Source of the DNA: Mayamaea pseudoterrestris
Lineage: Eukaryota > Bacillariophyta > Bacillariophyceae > Sellaphorales > Sellaphoraceae
Length of the DNA: 64,000 bases
Direction: 5' to 3'
Assembly: GCA_027923505.1 (NCBI GenBank)
Contig: BROI01000018.1
Coordinates: forward strand, 496,001 to 560,000
The position numbers were made by a program, and so were the translations under genes. Positions within the stretch are counted from its first letter, which is position 1; each line of letters begins with the position of its first letter. Below are positions 19,216 to 28,560 of the stretch, piece by piece. The notes under the pieces are model-generated. The model was not told the origin of the DNA and did not search any database. It saw nothing but the letters and a program-made list of their open reading frames with translations.

Positions 19216-20553
19216 ATGGCTGACAAGTTTGTCGATGATAACATGAGCGACAAGGATCATTCTAGCACCTCATCCTCAAGCGACTACGACGACGGCGAAG
19301 GTTCCAGCTGCCACGATGATAACGTCCATTCAACGCAGCAATTGACGCATGATGATGATATTAATGATAGTGATGATGATGGATCAATGGAAGCTCGTTC
19401 GCTCTCGTCCTCAAACGACGAAGACGAAGGCGACGAGTCGATTCAGCATCATTCATCACGACGACGGCTCCGCCGAATGAATAGCATTGACAGCAACGAA
19501 GCAACCATGCTGCCAACTACCGCTTACCAAGAGTCATTTAGCTCAAAACGAGAAATTTACCTTGACGAAGATGGCAATGTGGTGTATGGCGACGACGCAT
19601 CGACGACTGATCGAGACGACGAAGAGGACGTATTGAAAGGGGCGACGGAAGGAAAACAATCAAAATCAAGTGGATTGGGTCTAGAAAACAAGCTGGCCGC
19701 GCTTATTTCCAAACAAGCAAATCATTCAGCAGATGGATCTAGCGTTGGTGGCTCCGACGAAGCCTTTCGATTTGAACAAGCGCAGGCGTCATTCACCCGA
19801 CGAGCCAGTAAGCGACGAAAGCCGCGAAAGCACCTTTGTTTGGGCGATCAACTTGCTAAACTACCAGGTGCACCAACCGGTCGCTACCTTGATCAGAGTG
19901 CAGACTATACCAGCATTATTGGAGACGATGCAGCAACATTTATCATTACCCGAAGTGACATGGAGCCACCACCGCCGTCGCGGCTTGCCAAGCGACAGTC
20001 GTCGAGCATTGTTAGTGACGCCTCAAGTAGCCATTCTCAAGATGATGCGTCCACACGGAGCGCGGCTGCAGTATCTGTCCCCAATGGAAAGCTCGTGAAT
20101 GACAAAGAGTCGGAAATACATCCACTACCAAACGAAACGGCCGAGCCAACCGCACGTGCAGCGCTCGAGCCAACTCCAGCAGCAGGAGCGTCACCACTCA
20201 TGAAGCACAACTCGTCTCAGTTCCAGGCTGTCGTACTCAGTTTTTTAGCCTGCGACGGCAAGGTCTCAGTTGAACATGCCGCTCGCGTGATTAGCGAGTC
20301 AATTAACTTGGTGCCCGAGAATGGAAGCATTTTTGTGTTTGACTATGACGGACACATTGTGCAGCAGCTTCCTTCCTTGCTAGTCCTGCAACTTGGACTT
20401 GGAACTGTTGATTCTGAAACGTCGCGGTTTCATTTGAATGAAATGAAAAAGATCATGTGGCGGCTGGGACATTCCACGACGGAAAGTCAAGGTCGAAGCA
20501 TTCGAGCGTGGGAGGGGAACGCAAAGACACGGTTGCAGCTGACGCTACAATAG
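19216..20553 (+). CDS. Acidic, Ser/Asp-rich disordered protein with conserved-looking C-terminal module
   Basis: This encodes 445 residues from the ATG at 19216. An open extension to 19099 is possible but unattractive. Residues 1-130 are dominated by Asp, Ser and Glu with His patches (DDDINDSDDDGS), predicted to be disordered. A short KRRKPRKH basic patch near 208-215 could be a nuclear signal. The last 110 residues differ: FQAVVLSFLACDGKVSVEHAA, then SIFVFDYDGHIVQQLPSLLVL and a helix ending in LQLTLQ. They look like a folded alpha/beta module. I do not recognise the family. The composition resembles chromatin- or RNA-associated acidic proteins, but this is only an analogy. Confidence 0.65.
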   Translation: MADKFVDDNMSDKDHSSTSSSSDYDDGEGSSCHDDNVHSTQQLTHDDDINDSDDDGSMEARSLSSSNDEDEGDESIQHHSSRRRLRRMNSIDSNEATMLPTTAYQESFSSKREIYLDEDGNVVYGDDASTTDRDDEEDVLKGATEGKQSKSSGLGLENKLAALISKQANHSADGSSVGGSDEAFRFEQAQASFTRRASKRRKPRKHLCLGDQLAKLPGAPTGRYLDQSADYTSIIGDDAATFIITRSDMEPPPPSRLAKRQSSSIVSDASSSHSQDDASTRSAAAVSVPNGKLVNDKESEIHPLPNETAEPTARAALEPTPAAGASPLMKHNSSQFQAVVLSFLACDGKVSVEHAARVISESINLVPENGSIFVFDYDGHIVQQLPSLLVLQLGLGTVDSETSRFHLNEMKKIMWRLGHSTTESQGRSIRAWEGNAKTRLQLTLQ

Positions 20554-20694
20554 AATGCAAGTCTGTGGTGCATGTTTGTTAATAACTGGTATTGTTCTAA
20601 AAATTCTCTTTATGTCAAGAGTTAGACACAACCGGAAGGTTTGAATGTACGCAGACAATACTTCAACGTGTATCGGTGAATGTATACCTGACTC

Positions 20695-21022
20695 GGCAGG
20701 CTGCAGCCATGCTTGGAATGCTACGTTGGTGAAACTTTAGCGGCAATCATCTCACCCATTCTCGTATGGTGTCAGGGTTTGATTTTGAGCCCCATTGTGC
20801 GCAGAAGGGGATTTCCCGAAGAGAATGAGAGCAGCCGTCTTGCAGTGCCCTTGCACTGGCACACAGTGGGCAGGCTGCAGCCATGCTTGGAATGCTACTT
20901 TAGTGGAATTTGAGTGGTAATCATCTCACCCATTCCTGTAGGGTGTCAGGGTTTGATTTTGAGCCTCATTGTGCGCAGGAGGGAATTTCTGGAAGAGAGT
21001 GAGAGCGGCCGTTTTCTTGCAA
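20695..21022 (+). repeat. Tandem duplication, unit about 174 bp
   Basis: Copy 1 spans 20695-20868 and copy 2 runs from 20869 to about 21022. Both begin GGCAGGCTGCAGCCATGCTTG and continue through ATCATCTCACCCATTC, GGTGTCAGGGTTTGATTTTG, CATTGTGCGCAG and GAGAGC.GCCGT. The copies differ at scattered bases and by small indels, so the duplication is not recent. No frame is shared. It lies in the gap between the convergent acidic-protein gene and the glycosyltransferase gene. Function unknown. Confidence 0.88.
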
Positions 21023-21132
21023 TTTTGAGCAATCTACGGGTAGCAAAGAGCAGAGACAGTCAAGCAAAGAGCAGATAAGCTTCATGACGCGTAAATGTAA
21101 GTAATTTTATAGCACAACCATACAACATTTAT

Positions 21133-22835
21133 TTAGTCTTCTTTTTGAGTGTTTTCTGCTTCAGAAAAGAAGTCAACCAGGCTCCTTGTCTTTTGTCGGT
21201 TAATTGTTTCCGGCAAGCACGAATTTTGCTTGTAAAACAAGGCGGCCTCATTGACTAGTCCATATAGGTAGCACAACATGTAAGCGTTGCGATGCGATTC
21301 AATCTTTGACTGCGGAGTCTTCTTTCCATTGGGTGGCCACTTGAAGTCGTAGAGCGTCGCCAGGTTGGCCGGAGGGTCCGCAAACAATGGAGTCTCGCAG
21401 TTGTATATATCGGAAGGCATGCGTCGCTTCGAGAAAAACCATTCTTTACCGACACTGTATCGCTGACATAGATGGACAACGGATGGAACGGCATGCTTGG
21501 AATGATCCGGGTCACGAGCAAACTCACAAACTTCGTTTGACGGAATGGCATCGATCAATGGCCAGCCCTCCTCAGCGACTCCGACATCACTAATCATGAG
21601 CGAGTTTACAATTTGATGCGGCAGCTCCAAGTGCGCAGCCGCAATGCATGCTCCATACATTTCGGCAAGCAGATGCGGAAACTGCTCGTAGACGCGTGGA
21701 ACAAACTCGGTCCACTTGACGCTCAACCGATGCATGTCGTAGACAGTCGCAATATATGGCGGCCCAATCGGATAGTACAAGCGAGCTTCCTCCGTCGTCA
21801 CCTTGACAGCAGGCGAGTCTTCTCCGGCAATTTGTGCCACATCTAATCGCAACCACTGCGCACCAAAGCCGTAGAGTTGTGCGGCTGGCTTGCCTGGACC
21901 GACCTTGGTTGTGACAATGTGATTCTGACGAGTTGCGCCAATGACTGTTTCGCGTGTGTCGGAAAAGTCGCGCGTGATTGGTCTCATCAAGCCCATGTCG
22001 GGGTCGATCAAAATGACAATGTCGTCCTTGATTGAATCTGAATATTGTTGGCGTACAAGGTCAAATTGCAGTTGCGGACTGTGCTCGAGCCAATACTTTG
22101 TTCCAAACGGCTTGTTGAAAAACTTGTAGTCGCCAATGGACTCTCCCTTGTCGTTCTTAACGTCACTAAAGTGCGGCGTCAGCTGTAAGTGAAAGCGCGT
22201 CGACATGTACTGTACCTCGCGATTGAACCAATCCGTCATGGCGGCTGCTTCCATTGGATCGCAGCCAGACGCAATCCTCGTCACGTGGCCCGGTTGATGC
22301 ACCTTCATGGCCGAGTAGTAGACCAAGTAGCTTTGCCAGTGCTGATAGGGACTGCAGTCTGTACTGAACACTAAATGGTAGCGAATGCCGTCAGCGTCAC
22401 GCTCCAATCGAGCGTCCTCTTCGGCTGACAGCATGGAATGCTTCTGTGATTCTGGTAATTGAAAGGCATGCTGCTGCCTCTGTACAATGGCCCCAAACGG
22501 ATCTCGTTCTCGACTTGAGTTGTAGTAGTTTTGTAAGACACCGATTGCTACAATGGAAACGACAAGGCAAGCCACGACGAGAGTTGGAACGACTGGTTGT
22601 ATTTTGGGATGATTGTTCGGTTTGATTCCTTTCTTTGTCAAGTCGCCATCGCTTTCGCTTTCGTTTCTACTTCTTCGACGCATACTCATGTATTGTTTGT
22701 TTCTTTTATCTATCGATAGCGCCGTCTCGGCGTCTTGGAATAAGCCGTCGCGAAAGTCGAATGCCTTTTCGAAAAAAATGTCTCGAACGTGTCTTACCGC
22801 GAATGGGTCATCTTGCCCGCGCGCTTTGCTACCAT
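21133..22835 (-). CDS. Type II membrane glycosyltransferase, HPAT/SerGT-like
   Basis: A likely model is exon 1 22835-22798, intron 22797-22667 (131 nt, GTAAGA...TAG) and exon 2 22666-21133, giving 523 residues. Without splicing the first in-frame ATG is 22689. Either way a short cytosolic N terminus precedes one membrane helix (VVPTLVVACLVVSIVAIGVL), as in Golgi type II enzymes. The luminal domain opens with YHLVFSTDCSPYQHWQSY and then QPGHVTRIASG. It later has VILIDPDMGLMRPI, which supplies a DxD-like metal site, and aromatic-rich acceptor segments. This order matches hydroxyproline O-arabinosyltransferases and peptidyl-serine galactosyltransferases, which modify extracellular hydroxyproline-rich proteins. 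Substrate specificity cannot be decided here. The tail ends with acidic residues. Confidence 0.72.
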
Positions 22836-23069
22836 GGCGACTGCGCGAATGCTCTAACGACAATGGTCATTGCAACATTAGCGAAAGCGTATATACTGCA
22901 GATTTTCTATGTATCAAATTATATCTATCTAACATGCGTTGCGTCTGCGTCAGTGCTCTAGCGACACGATTCCTCGCTTCAATCCAAGCATCACTCCCAA
23001 CAATCGCCCGCAGACTTTTCAGGCCACTACCACTGCTAGTTTCAACGTTTCGTTTTCCAACATTGCGCC

Positions 23070-23714
23070 CTACTCGTCGCCTCCAGCATCAAGGACGTCG
23101 GCGCCGGCGCCATCGGATTGCGGTCTTTCAACATCGCCGCCCCCGTCATCATCATCGTCTTGCTCATCATCGTCAACATCCGAAACAAACTCCAATCCAG
23201 CACTTGAATGGTCAACGAAAAACGTCACTCCCATATCTTCATGCTCAGCGGCTAAATTAAACAAGGTATAGAAGTTATTGAGCTGGTTGTAACGAAAAGC
23301 TAGTACACCATTGTCGGCTTGATTGGAGAGAGCAGCTGCAGATATATCCAAAGTTGGAACAGAGCCATCACGTGAAGCATGAATGATATGAACGGTAATT
23401 TCTCCTTCTCGAAACAAGACTGCTTTAATGGCTACGACTCGAGGGAGAGCGTTCCCTCCTCCGCGTCGCTGAGGACTCTGCGGCTGCTGATGATGGTTGC
23501 GATTGTCGGGAGGTTGCAGCGGAGCCTGAGCATGTAACCGGCGTACAGTTCCTTCAATATATCCAAAAAGTTGCTGGGCAAATAGTCCTTGTAAGTCATC
23601 CATGTTTGAATATGCAATGGGAATTGGAGAAAGAGTCTTGGCTGCTTGCAACTCTTGATCAATGTTCGCCATGGTCGATCGACTCCTCGCCGCACCAATG
23701 CTGGCGAGTCCCAT
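23070..23714 (-). CDS. Unknown small protein with acidic tail
   Basis: This encodes 214 residues from the ATG at 23714, or 200 from the ATG at 23672 (MANIDQEL), which I find equally likely. Residues about 15-70 look helical. After a Gln/His/Arg-rich linker a compact segment follows (VVAIKAVLFREGEITVHIIH, then LAFRYNQLNNFYTLFNLA and MGVTFFVDHSSAGLEFV) that looks like alternating strands and helices. The last 35 residues are Asp/Gly-rich. No family was recognised. It shares a roughly 150-bp divergent promoter with TVP23. Confidence 0.6.
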   Translation of the reverse strand: MGLASIGAARSRSTMANIDQELQAAKTLSPIPIAYSNMDDLQGLFAQQLFGYIEGTVRRLHAQAPLQPPDNRNHHQQPQSPQRRGGGNALPRVVAIKAVLFREGEITVHIIHASRDGSVPTLDISAAALSNQADNGVLAFRYNQLNNFYTLFNLAAEHEDMGVTFFVDHSSAGLEFVSDVDDDEQDDDDDGGGDVERPQSDGAGADVLDAGGDE

Positions 23715-23860
23715 TTATGCGGGAATGAAAAAGTGCAACTGCAACTTATGGCTTCGAGTTAACCGTGTCGGTATTCGCGAGTGACCATGAGGATCTTGCC
23801 GTTTCTTGTGCTAACATAGTCACCGTTTTGCAGATTCATCGCTAGCTTAATCAATCAAAC

Positions 23861-24607
23861 ATGGCATCCCATGATTTACACTTTTCAGTCAATAATGGTG
23901 ACGGCTCCAATCTGGAACGAGCGAGACCAGGCGAAATGGATCATCTGCCAGATCAAGCTAGCTCGGCGCAACCATCTTCGATTGAATACATCCAAGCCAA
24001 GCTTGCTCAATCATCGCATCCCTTTGTAATTATATTTCATTTGATTTTCAAGAGTTTGGCGCTGACTCTGTATATTTTTGGAGGTTTCTTCGTTGGCGGA
24101 GGTACCAAGGCGCAAAAGGGAGCGCACTTTGTGGCACTGTCGGTTGCCATTATATTGCTACTAGCGGCAGACTTTTGGGTAGTCAAGAATGTCACAGGTC
24201 GTTTATTAGTTGGACTACGATGGTGGAATCAAGTCAATGAGGAAAGTACGACTTGGATCTTTGAAGCGGCGGAAGACAAGGCGATTAACGCCTTTGATAG
24301 ACGCGTCTTTTGGACGGTTCTTTACGCGACTCCACTCATGTGGTCGGCGCTCTTCTTGCTAGGACTACTCAAATTCAATTTTTCATGGTTCATGGTTGTC
24401 ATGATGGCGCTGGCGCTCAACTCGGCTAATGTATATGGCTACTACAAGTGCTCGACGGATCAAAAGGCAAAGTTTCAGCAAATGATGCAGACTGGAGCTT
24501 CGGAGGGTGCCGCCTACATGGTGCGATCCAATGTACTTGGCTTTATCACTGGAGCGACGAGATACGCGGCGGGAGCGCCGGCGGCGAATAGCGCAACGTA
24601 TGTTTAG
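23861..24607 (+). CDS. TVP23: Golgi membrane protein of the TVP23/FAM18 family
   Basis: This encodes 248 residues. After a polar N terminus of about 50 residues there are four membrane segments: VIIFHLIFKSLALTLYIFGG, VALSVAIILLLAADFWVVKN, the pair around PLMWSALFLLGLLKF, and FSWFMVVMMALALNSANVYG. The family signature is clear: DFWVVKNVTGRLLVGLRWWN, then WIFE near 133 and NVYGYYKCS near the end. TVP23 proteins sit in late Golgi membranes and are linked to retrograde vesicle traffic. Length fits the family. The N-terminal extension rich in Ser and Gln is species-specific. The start ATG is the first in the frame. Confidence 0.93.
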   Translation: MASHDLHFSVNNGDGSNLERARPGEMDHLPDQASSAQPSSIEYIQAKLAQSSHPFVIIFHLIFKSLALTLYIFGGFFVGGGTKAQKGAHFVALSVAIILLLAADFWVVKNVTGRLLVGLRWWNQVNEESTTWIFEAAEDKAINAFDRRVFWTVLYATPLMWSALFLLGLLKFNFSWFMVVMMALALNSANVYGYYKCSTDQKAKFQQMMQTGASEGAAYMVRSNVLGFITGATRYAAGAPAANSATYV

Positions 24608-24818
24608 ATTGCAGTACAGTATATGCTTGCAGTTAAAAGCGGTGGCGTTGGTCTTTGATCGTTGCCGACACTTCTTTACGTTAGATAAGTTGAACAATGG
24701 TACATATATGCTACTATAATTGCAAGTTCTAAATGTCTGTCTAATGATAGACGTGGCTTAAAAGTCATTCACATACTTCGTCAGTGATGCCGTCCCAAAT
24801 CAGTCTAAACTCCTTGCT

Positions 24819-26639
24819 CTAAACATACGGCGCCCGCATCGCAGCTTCCGTCCACGCATCCATGACGGCTGGAAACATGTCGTCATTCAAATTCATCAAG
24901 GTTTCATTCTTTGGCAGTAGTGGCGACAAGTCTTTGTTGTTGAGTAGCTTATCAAGCATGTGCAGGGCCGCCATGGGACGAAACTGCGGCACCATGTGAC
25001 CACTTCCATGAACCGTAACAAAGGCCAGTCCATGCTCGTAGTTAATTACTTCGCCGCCAAACTGCGGTCCAACGTCCACCGCCAGCAAGCCTGGTCCAAA
25101 CAATGGAGCCTTTTCCACGAGCAGTTCAATGGACGATGCCGTGTGGTTATAGAACCACGGACGATAGCTTCCGCCATCCACTTCGTCAAAGCCAACTTGC
25201 TTGATGGCCAGTCGCGTGCCTTCGTACGAAACGCATGGATCCGTGTCGCCATTGTAGACCCAGATGGATTGCAAGCGAGGTGCAAGCTCGCGATAAAAGT
25301 CAATCATGCTCGGTGCGCCCTTTGGCACTTCGTCCCAGTTGCATGCGTCGTACTCCTTGGTGTAGTCAAAGCCGGCCTCTGGGTATGGCCAGTCTTGAAG
25401 GGGAGTGTCCGTCACATGGAGAGCGACCCGAACATCGTGACGCGTCATGTAGGCAGTCATGTCTTCATCCTGCTTTGAAGTCACTGGAGCAAAGAGAGAA
25501 TAGTCGTCAATGTACAAGTCTTTCCAAGATTGTGACAAGCCTTTGGACGAGCTCATGAGGAACTTGCGCAAAGCTATTCGGCACTCCGGCGTGTCGGTGA
25601 AGCGAGGACCGCCCTTGAACAAGTTGTTTTTGAGAACAGTTTGGAACTGGTGCGTCGTGAATGGAACGTGATGATGGTGTTTTGGTGACGTTGACTCTTG
25701 CTGCTGCAACAAAGCCGCGTCGAGTCGCAAATGATGCTTGTGATGGTGGTGATGATGCTCGGCCGTTGCTTCCAAGTTGCGACGGCGATCCGTTTCCAAT
25801 TTGATTTCGCCGTTCAATTTGTGAGCCGCCAAATGCTTACCGCCTACCGTCATTAGATTTGGTACTCGTGCCTGGCACTTGTTCCAAAGCTGATCGTAAA
25901 CGTCTTCATCAACTAGTCCATACTTGTGGCCGTACCAAAGAGTGTCCATGCTGTCCTGCTGGGCTGTATTGTCGGTACATGGATCTCCGACGGCCAAACC
26001 TTTGAGATTAATTTCTGGCGCGTGATCCAGCAGTTCCTTGGCGAGGGTAGGAATGTAAACGCCAGCATATGACTCGCCAGTGATGAAAAAGTCATTATCG
26101 GCCAGTTCGGGAAATTTGTTCGTAAAAAAGTCTTGGAGAGCAGCTCGCGACGCGCTCGCCGTGAACTTATCCGTGTTTTGACAGAGGCCGCCCTTGGCTT
26201 GCGTTTCGCAGTAGCTGAAGCCAACGCCGATGGGTGCTTCAATAATCAATAGATTGGCAATGTTTGTCCATGCGTACGGATTCTCATGCAAACCTCCCTC
26301 TGCGTTAATCAACAATGGTCCAACCTCCTGCACAAGCCCCAGAATGGCGCTTGATCCGGGACCTCCATTCAACCAAAGCACCACTGGCTTGTCCATTGCG
26401 TTTTCCGCCGACGAAAGTGCCATCCAGTAGTGGACGCGACAGTAGGCGCCATTGGTGGCAGTGTCACATCCAGGAGTCGCATCCAAGTAGCCACTAAACA
26501 TTGTCGTTGGAGGCGGACCATAGTCGGGCAATGATTCCACCAAGTCCTTGAGTGGAGCTGCATATATGGCTCGAGTGCAGAAGCAAATGTATAGGATCAT
26601 GGCGCTGGAGAGTAGGTAGGAGAACTTCATCTTCTGCAT
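24819..26639 (-). CDS. Serine carboxypeptidase (peptidase family S10), secreted or vacuolar
   Basis: This encodes 606 residues from the ATG at 26639; the ATG at 26630 is also suitable. Both give a signal peptide (SYLLSSAMILYICFCTRAIYA). The frame continues upstream to 26918 but would bury the signal. Seen: the oxyanion segment WLNGGPGSSA, the nucleophile in GESYAGVYIP, the catalytic Asp in YNGDTDPCVSYEGT and His in GSGHMVPQFRP. All catalytic residues are present. Such enzymes remove C-terminal amino acids at acid pH in vacuoles or outside the cell. An insertion in the middle holds HHHHHHKHHLRL and a second HHHH run, absent from typical members. The gene is divergent from the MIC19-like gene with about 300 bp between. 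Confidence 0.92.
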   Translation of the reverse strand: MQKMKFSYLLSSAMILYICFCTRAIYAAPLKDLVESLPDYGPPPTTMFSGYLDATPGCDTATNGAYCRVHYWMALSSAENAMDKPVVLWLNGGPGSSAILGLVQEVGPLLINAEGGLHENPYAWTNIANLLIIEAPIGVGFSYCETQAKGGLCQNTDKFTASASRAALQDFFTNKFPELADNDFFITGESYAGVYIPTLAKELLDHAPEINLKGLAVGDPCTDNTAQQDSMDTLWYGHKYGLVDEDVYDQLWNKCQARVPNLMTVGGKHLAAHKLNGEIKLETDRRRNLEATAEHHHHHHKHHLRLDAALLQQQESTSPKHHHHVPFTTHQFQTVLKNNLFKGGPRFTDTPECRIALRKFLMSSSKGLSQSWKDLYIDDYSLFAPVTSKQDEDMTAYMTRHDVRVALHVTDTPLQDWPYPEAGFDYTKEYDACNWDEVPKGAPSMIDFYRELAPRLQSIWVYNGDTDPCVSYEGTRLAIKQVGFDEVDGGSYRPWFYNHTASSIELLVEKAPLFGPGLLAVDVGPQFGGEVINYEHGLAFVTVHGSGHMVPQFRPMAALHMLDKLLNNKDLSPLLPKNETLMNLNDDMFPAVMDAWTEAAMRAPYV

Positions 26640-26938
26640 CGTCTGCTTCCTTGCTGCTGCCCGGCGAGAAGCGGTGACTATGACGAATTGCTGTGACTTT
26701 TTCTGTGAGCTGCGCAAAGCCAATGCTATAGGACTTTGCTTGCTGGAGGAGGATCGCTCGGCCGGCAAATGCGAATAGACAAGATCCCTGATGATGGCAG
26801 AAGCAATCGGCCATCGCGGTCGCGCCTTTTCGAACGACAAATGTAATGTCGCAGCGCCACTCGCTGTCCACCGCGCCGTCGCGGCGCAACTTTGATCCGT
26901 CCACAAACCTTGATCCATCCACTTCTCGCACTAGTATC

Positions 26939-27593
26939 ATGGGAAACCGAAACTCGACGGAGCTAGGGGAGACGCCTGTCTCCGGTGTTTCTTTAAGTCA
27001 AGACCTACAAGGTAAAAGAATGCTTGTCATGTTAGCGCATGAAGTTGACTCAGAGTATGCATCATTCTGCTCTTATTTCACACTTACATTTCTTTGGTTT
27101 CATCTGTACAGACGACATTGTCCGTGACTTTCAAAACAAGGCAGTCCAGGAGCAATGGAACATTTTTCGCGCTGGAGTATTGGGTCGACGACATGATCGC
27201 CATGAACAGTTGCTGCAGGCGGCCCAGCAGATTGAATCGCACCGATCAGCCAGTGCCTCTCAAGCGGCGGAACGTTTGCATCACTTGGACCATGCGATTG
27301 AACGTATGAATGCAGCATTTTCGGATCAATTGGTTGCCGCCAATCATGATGCCGACCATGCCATTAAGCAGTACAGTGATTCGCTGGTGACAGCCGCGTC
27401 GAATGCATCCGACGAGAATGATTCAACTAGCGCAGCAACCAATACTAGTCCCTGCCTTGGTCCGCGGGCGCACTGGATGGTGTGCGCGCAAAAATACGTC
27501 CATGATACGAGACCCTGTGACGAATACTTGGCAGTTTTGGACAAGTGTGTTCAGGATGCCATTTTGGGCAAGCAACGACAACAGATGCATTAA
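26939..27593 (+). CDS. MIC19/CHCHD3-like CHCH protein (two exons)
   Basis: Exon 1 is 26939-27011, the intron is 27012-27111 (100 nt, GTAAAA...ACAG) and exon 2 is 27112-27593; together they give 184 residues. The junction reads SLSQDLQDDIVRDF. The protein begins MGNRNS, a good N-myristoylation site. A long helix follows (about 25-125), and a CHCH domain ends the protein: CLGPRAHWMVC and CDEYLAVLDKC, two Cx9C motifs. This plan of myristoylated N terminus, helix and C-terminal CHCH is that of MIC19 and related MICOS subunits. They shape crista junctions from the mitochondrial intermembrane space. Orthology to MIC19 rather than another CHCH protein is inferred. It is convergent with the MED11-like gene. 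Confidence 0.72.
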
Positions 27594-27903
27594 TAGCGAT
27601 GCGTTTGGTGAACGCCTTGCATTGCACCAATGAGTCTTTAAAGTAAAGATAATGTTAAGACTACAAGTATTTTATTGTTATACCAGTAGATGCAGCGAGA
27701 GAATGGAGATGGCGGTTGATGTGCGGGTGCAGCAGTAAAAATACCATCAGACCCCTGCAATTGGCATGAAGAATTGCCTGTCGCAACGATAGACTGACTT
27801 GCTCGCATACTACGATAACGTAGCAATTTCACGAAGACTAATACATTATCGAATACTTTCGTGCATTGCTGAAGCAACCAGGCGACAAGCAGAACTAGCT
27901 TAT
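27594..27903. other. Convergent 3' region, 310 bp
   Basis: Lies between the stops of the MIC19-like and MED11-like genes. AT-rich 3' sequence with several TATTTTATTG-like tracts that could serve transcript ending; no gene seen. Confidence 0.35.
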
Positions 27904-28560
27904 CTAATTCGTGGAATCGTTGTCACGCTTCCGCTTCGACCCAACCTCCAGCGACGATGCATCACTACAGCCACCAACAGCAGCAACATTCTGTAAAATG
28001 CTTTCGTGTTTGTCTTGGTCGCCTTCATTTTTTAGTTGATGGTTCCAAGCTTGAATTACGTTGCGCTTCTGCCGCGCCATGCCAAGCTCCACCTTGGCGA
28101 GATATGTTTGATTGGGCTCCGTCGGCGCTTGGTACGCCTTTACCAAAAACGCATGTGGAGCAAGACGCGAATGAATACTTTGGAGTGACTCCAAAAACTC
28201 GTCCGTTGGAGGTAGAGCTTGCTGATTGTCGTCGAGTGTATCGGCTTGCGTTAACGATTCCGCAGTCTCGCGCGCCAATTGTAACAGTTTGAGAGTCGCT
28301 GCCTCGGCTAGCTGCAAATCATTCCATACTTTGCTAAACTTTTCGTTTTGAAGCGTGGCTGTTGAAACTTGTTCCGCTTGCTTTGGTTCCTGGGATGGCG
28401 ACAAGGACGTTAACGATGGCGCAGCATTTTCCTCAGAATTTCTCGACTGCATGGCGGCAAACTTGTCGCGTTTTGGAGCTGTCACTGGATTTTGTTGTTG
28501 CTGCTTCTCTTGCAGCGCACCAAACTTGTCTCCTCTTTGGGCAGGAGCTGGATCGGTCAT
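27904..28560 (-). CDS. MED11-like Mediator subunit candidate
   Basis: This encodes 218 residues. The N-terminal 60 are Gln/Pro/Ser-rich, with two DKF.A.Q motifs (DKFGALQ, DKFAAMQ) that may be a small repeat. Residues about 80-175 are helical: AEAATLKLLQLARETAESL, then FLESLQSIHSRLAPHAFLVK, a loop, and YLAKVELGMARQKRNVI. The order of helices, the conserved-looking I-x-x-x-L spacing, and the Tyr followed by an Ala/Arg/Lys helix resemble MED11, a short head-module subunit that pairs with MED22. The C terminus ends in a KRKR nuclear-type signal. Similarity is by pattern only, and a generic helical nuclear protein is the alternative. Confidence 0.5.
   Translation of the reverse strand: MTDPAPAQRGDKFGALQEKQQQQNPVTAPKRDKFAAMQSRNSEENAAPSLTSLSPSQEPKQAEQVSTATLQNEKFSKVWNDLQLAEAATLKLLQLARETAESLTQADTLDDNQQALPPTDEFLESLQSIHSRLAPHAFLVKAYQAPTEPNQTYLAKVELGMARQKRNVIQAWNHQLKNEGDQDKHESILQNVAAVGGCSDASSLEVGSKRKRDNDSTN

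Noticed and set aside
22939-23271. Plus-strand frame of 110 residues opposite the small acidic-tail gene
   Set aside because: It is the antisense of the Asp/Gly-rich tail and has the Ser/Pro-rich composition expected of such a shadow.
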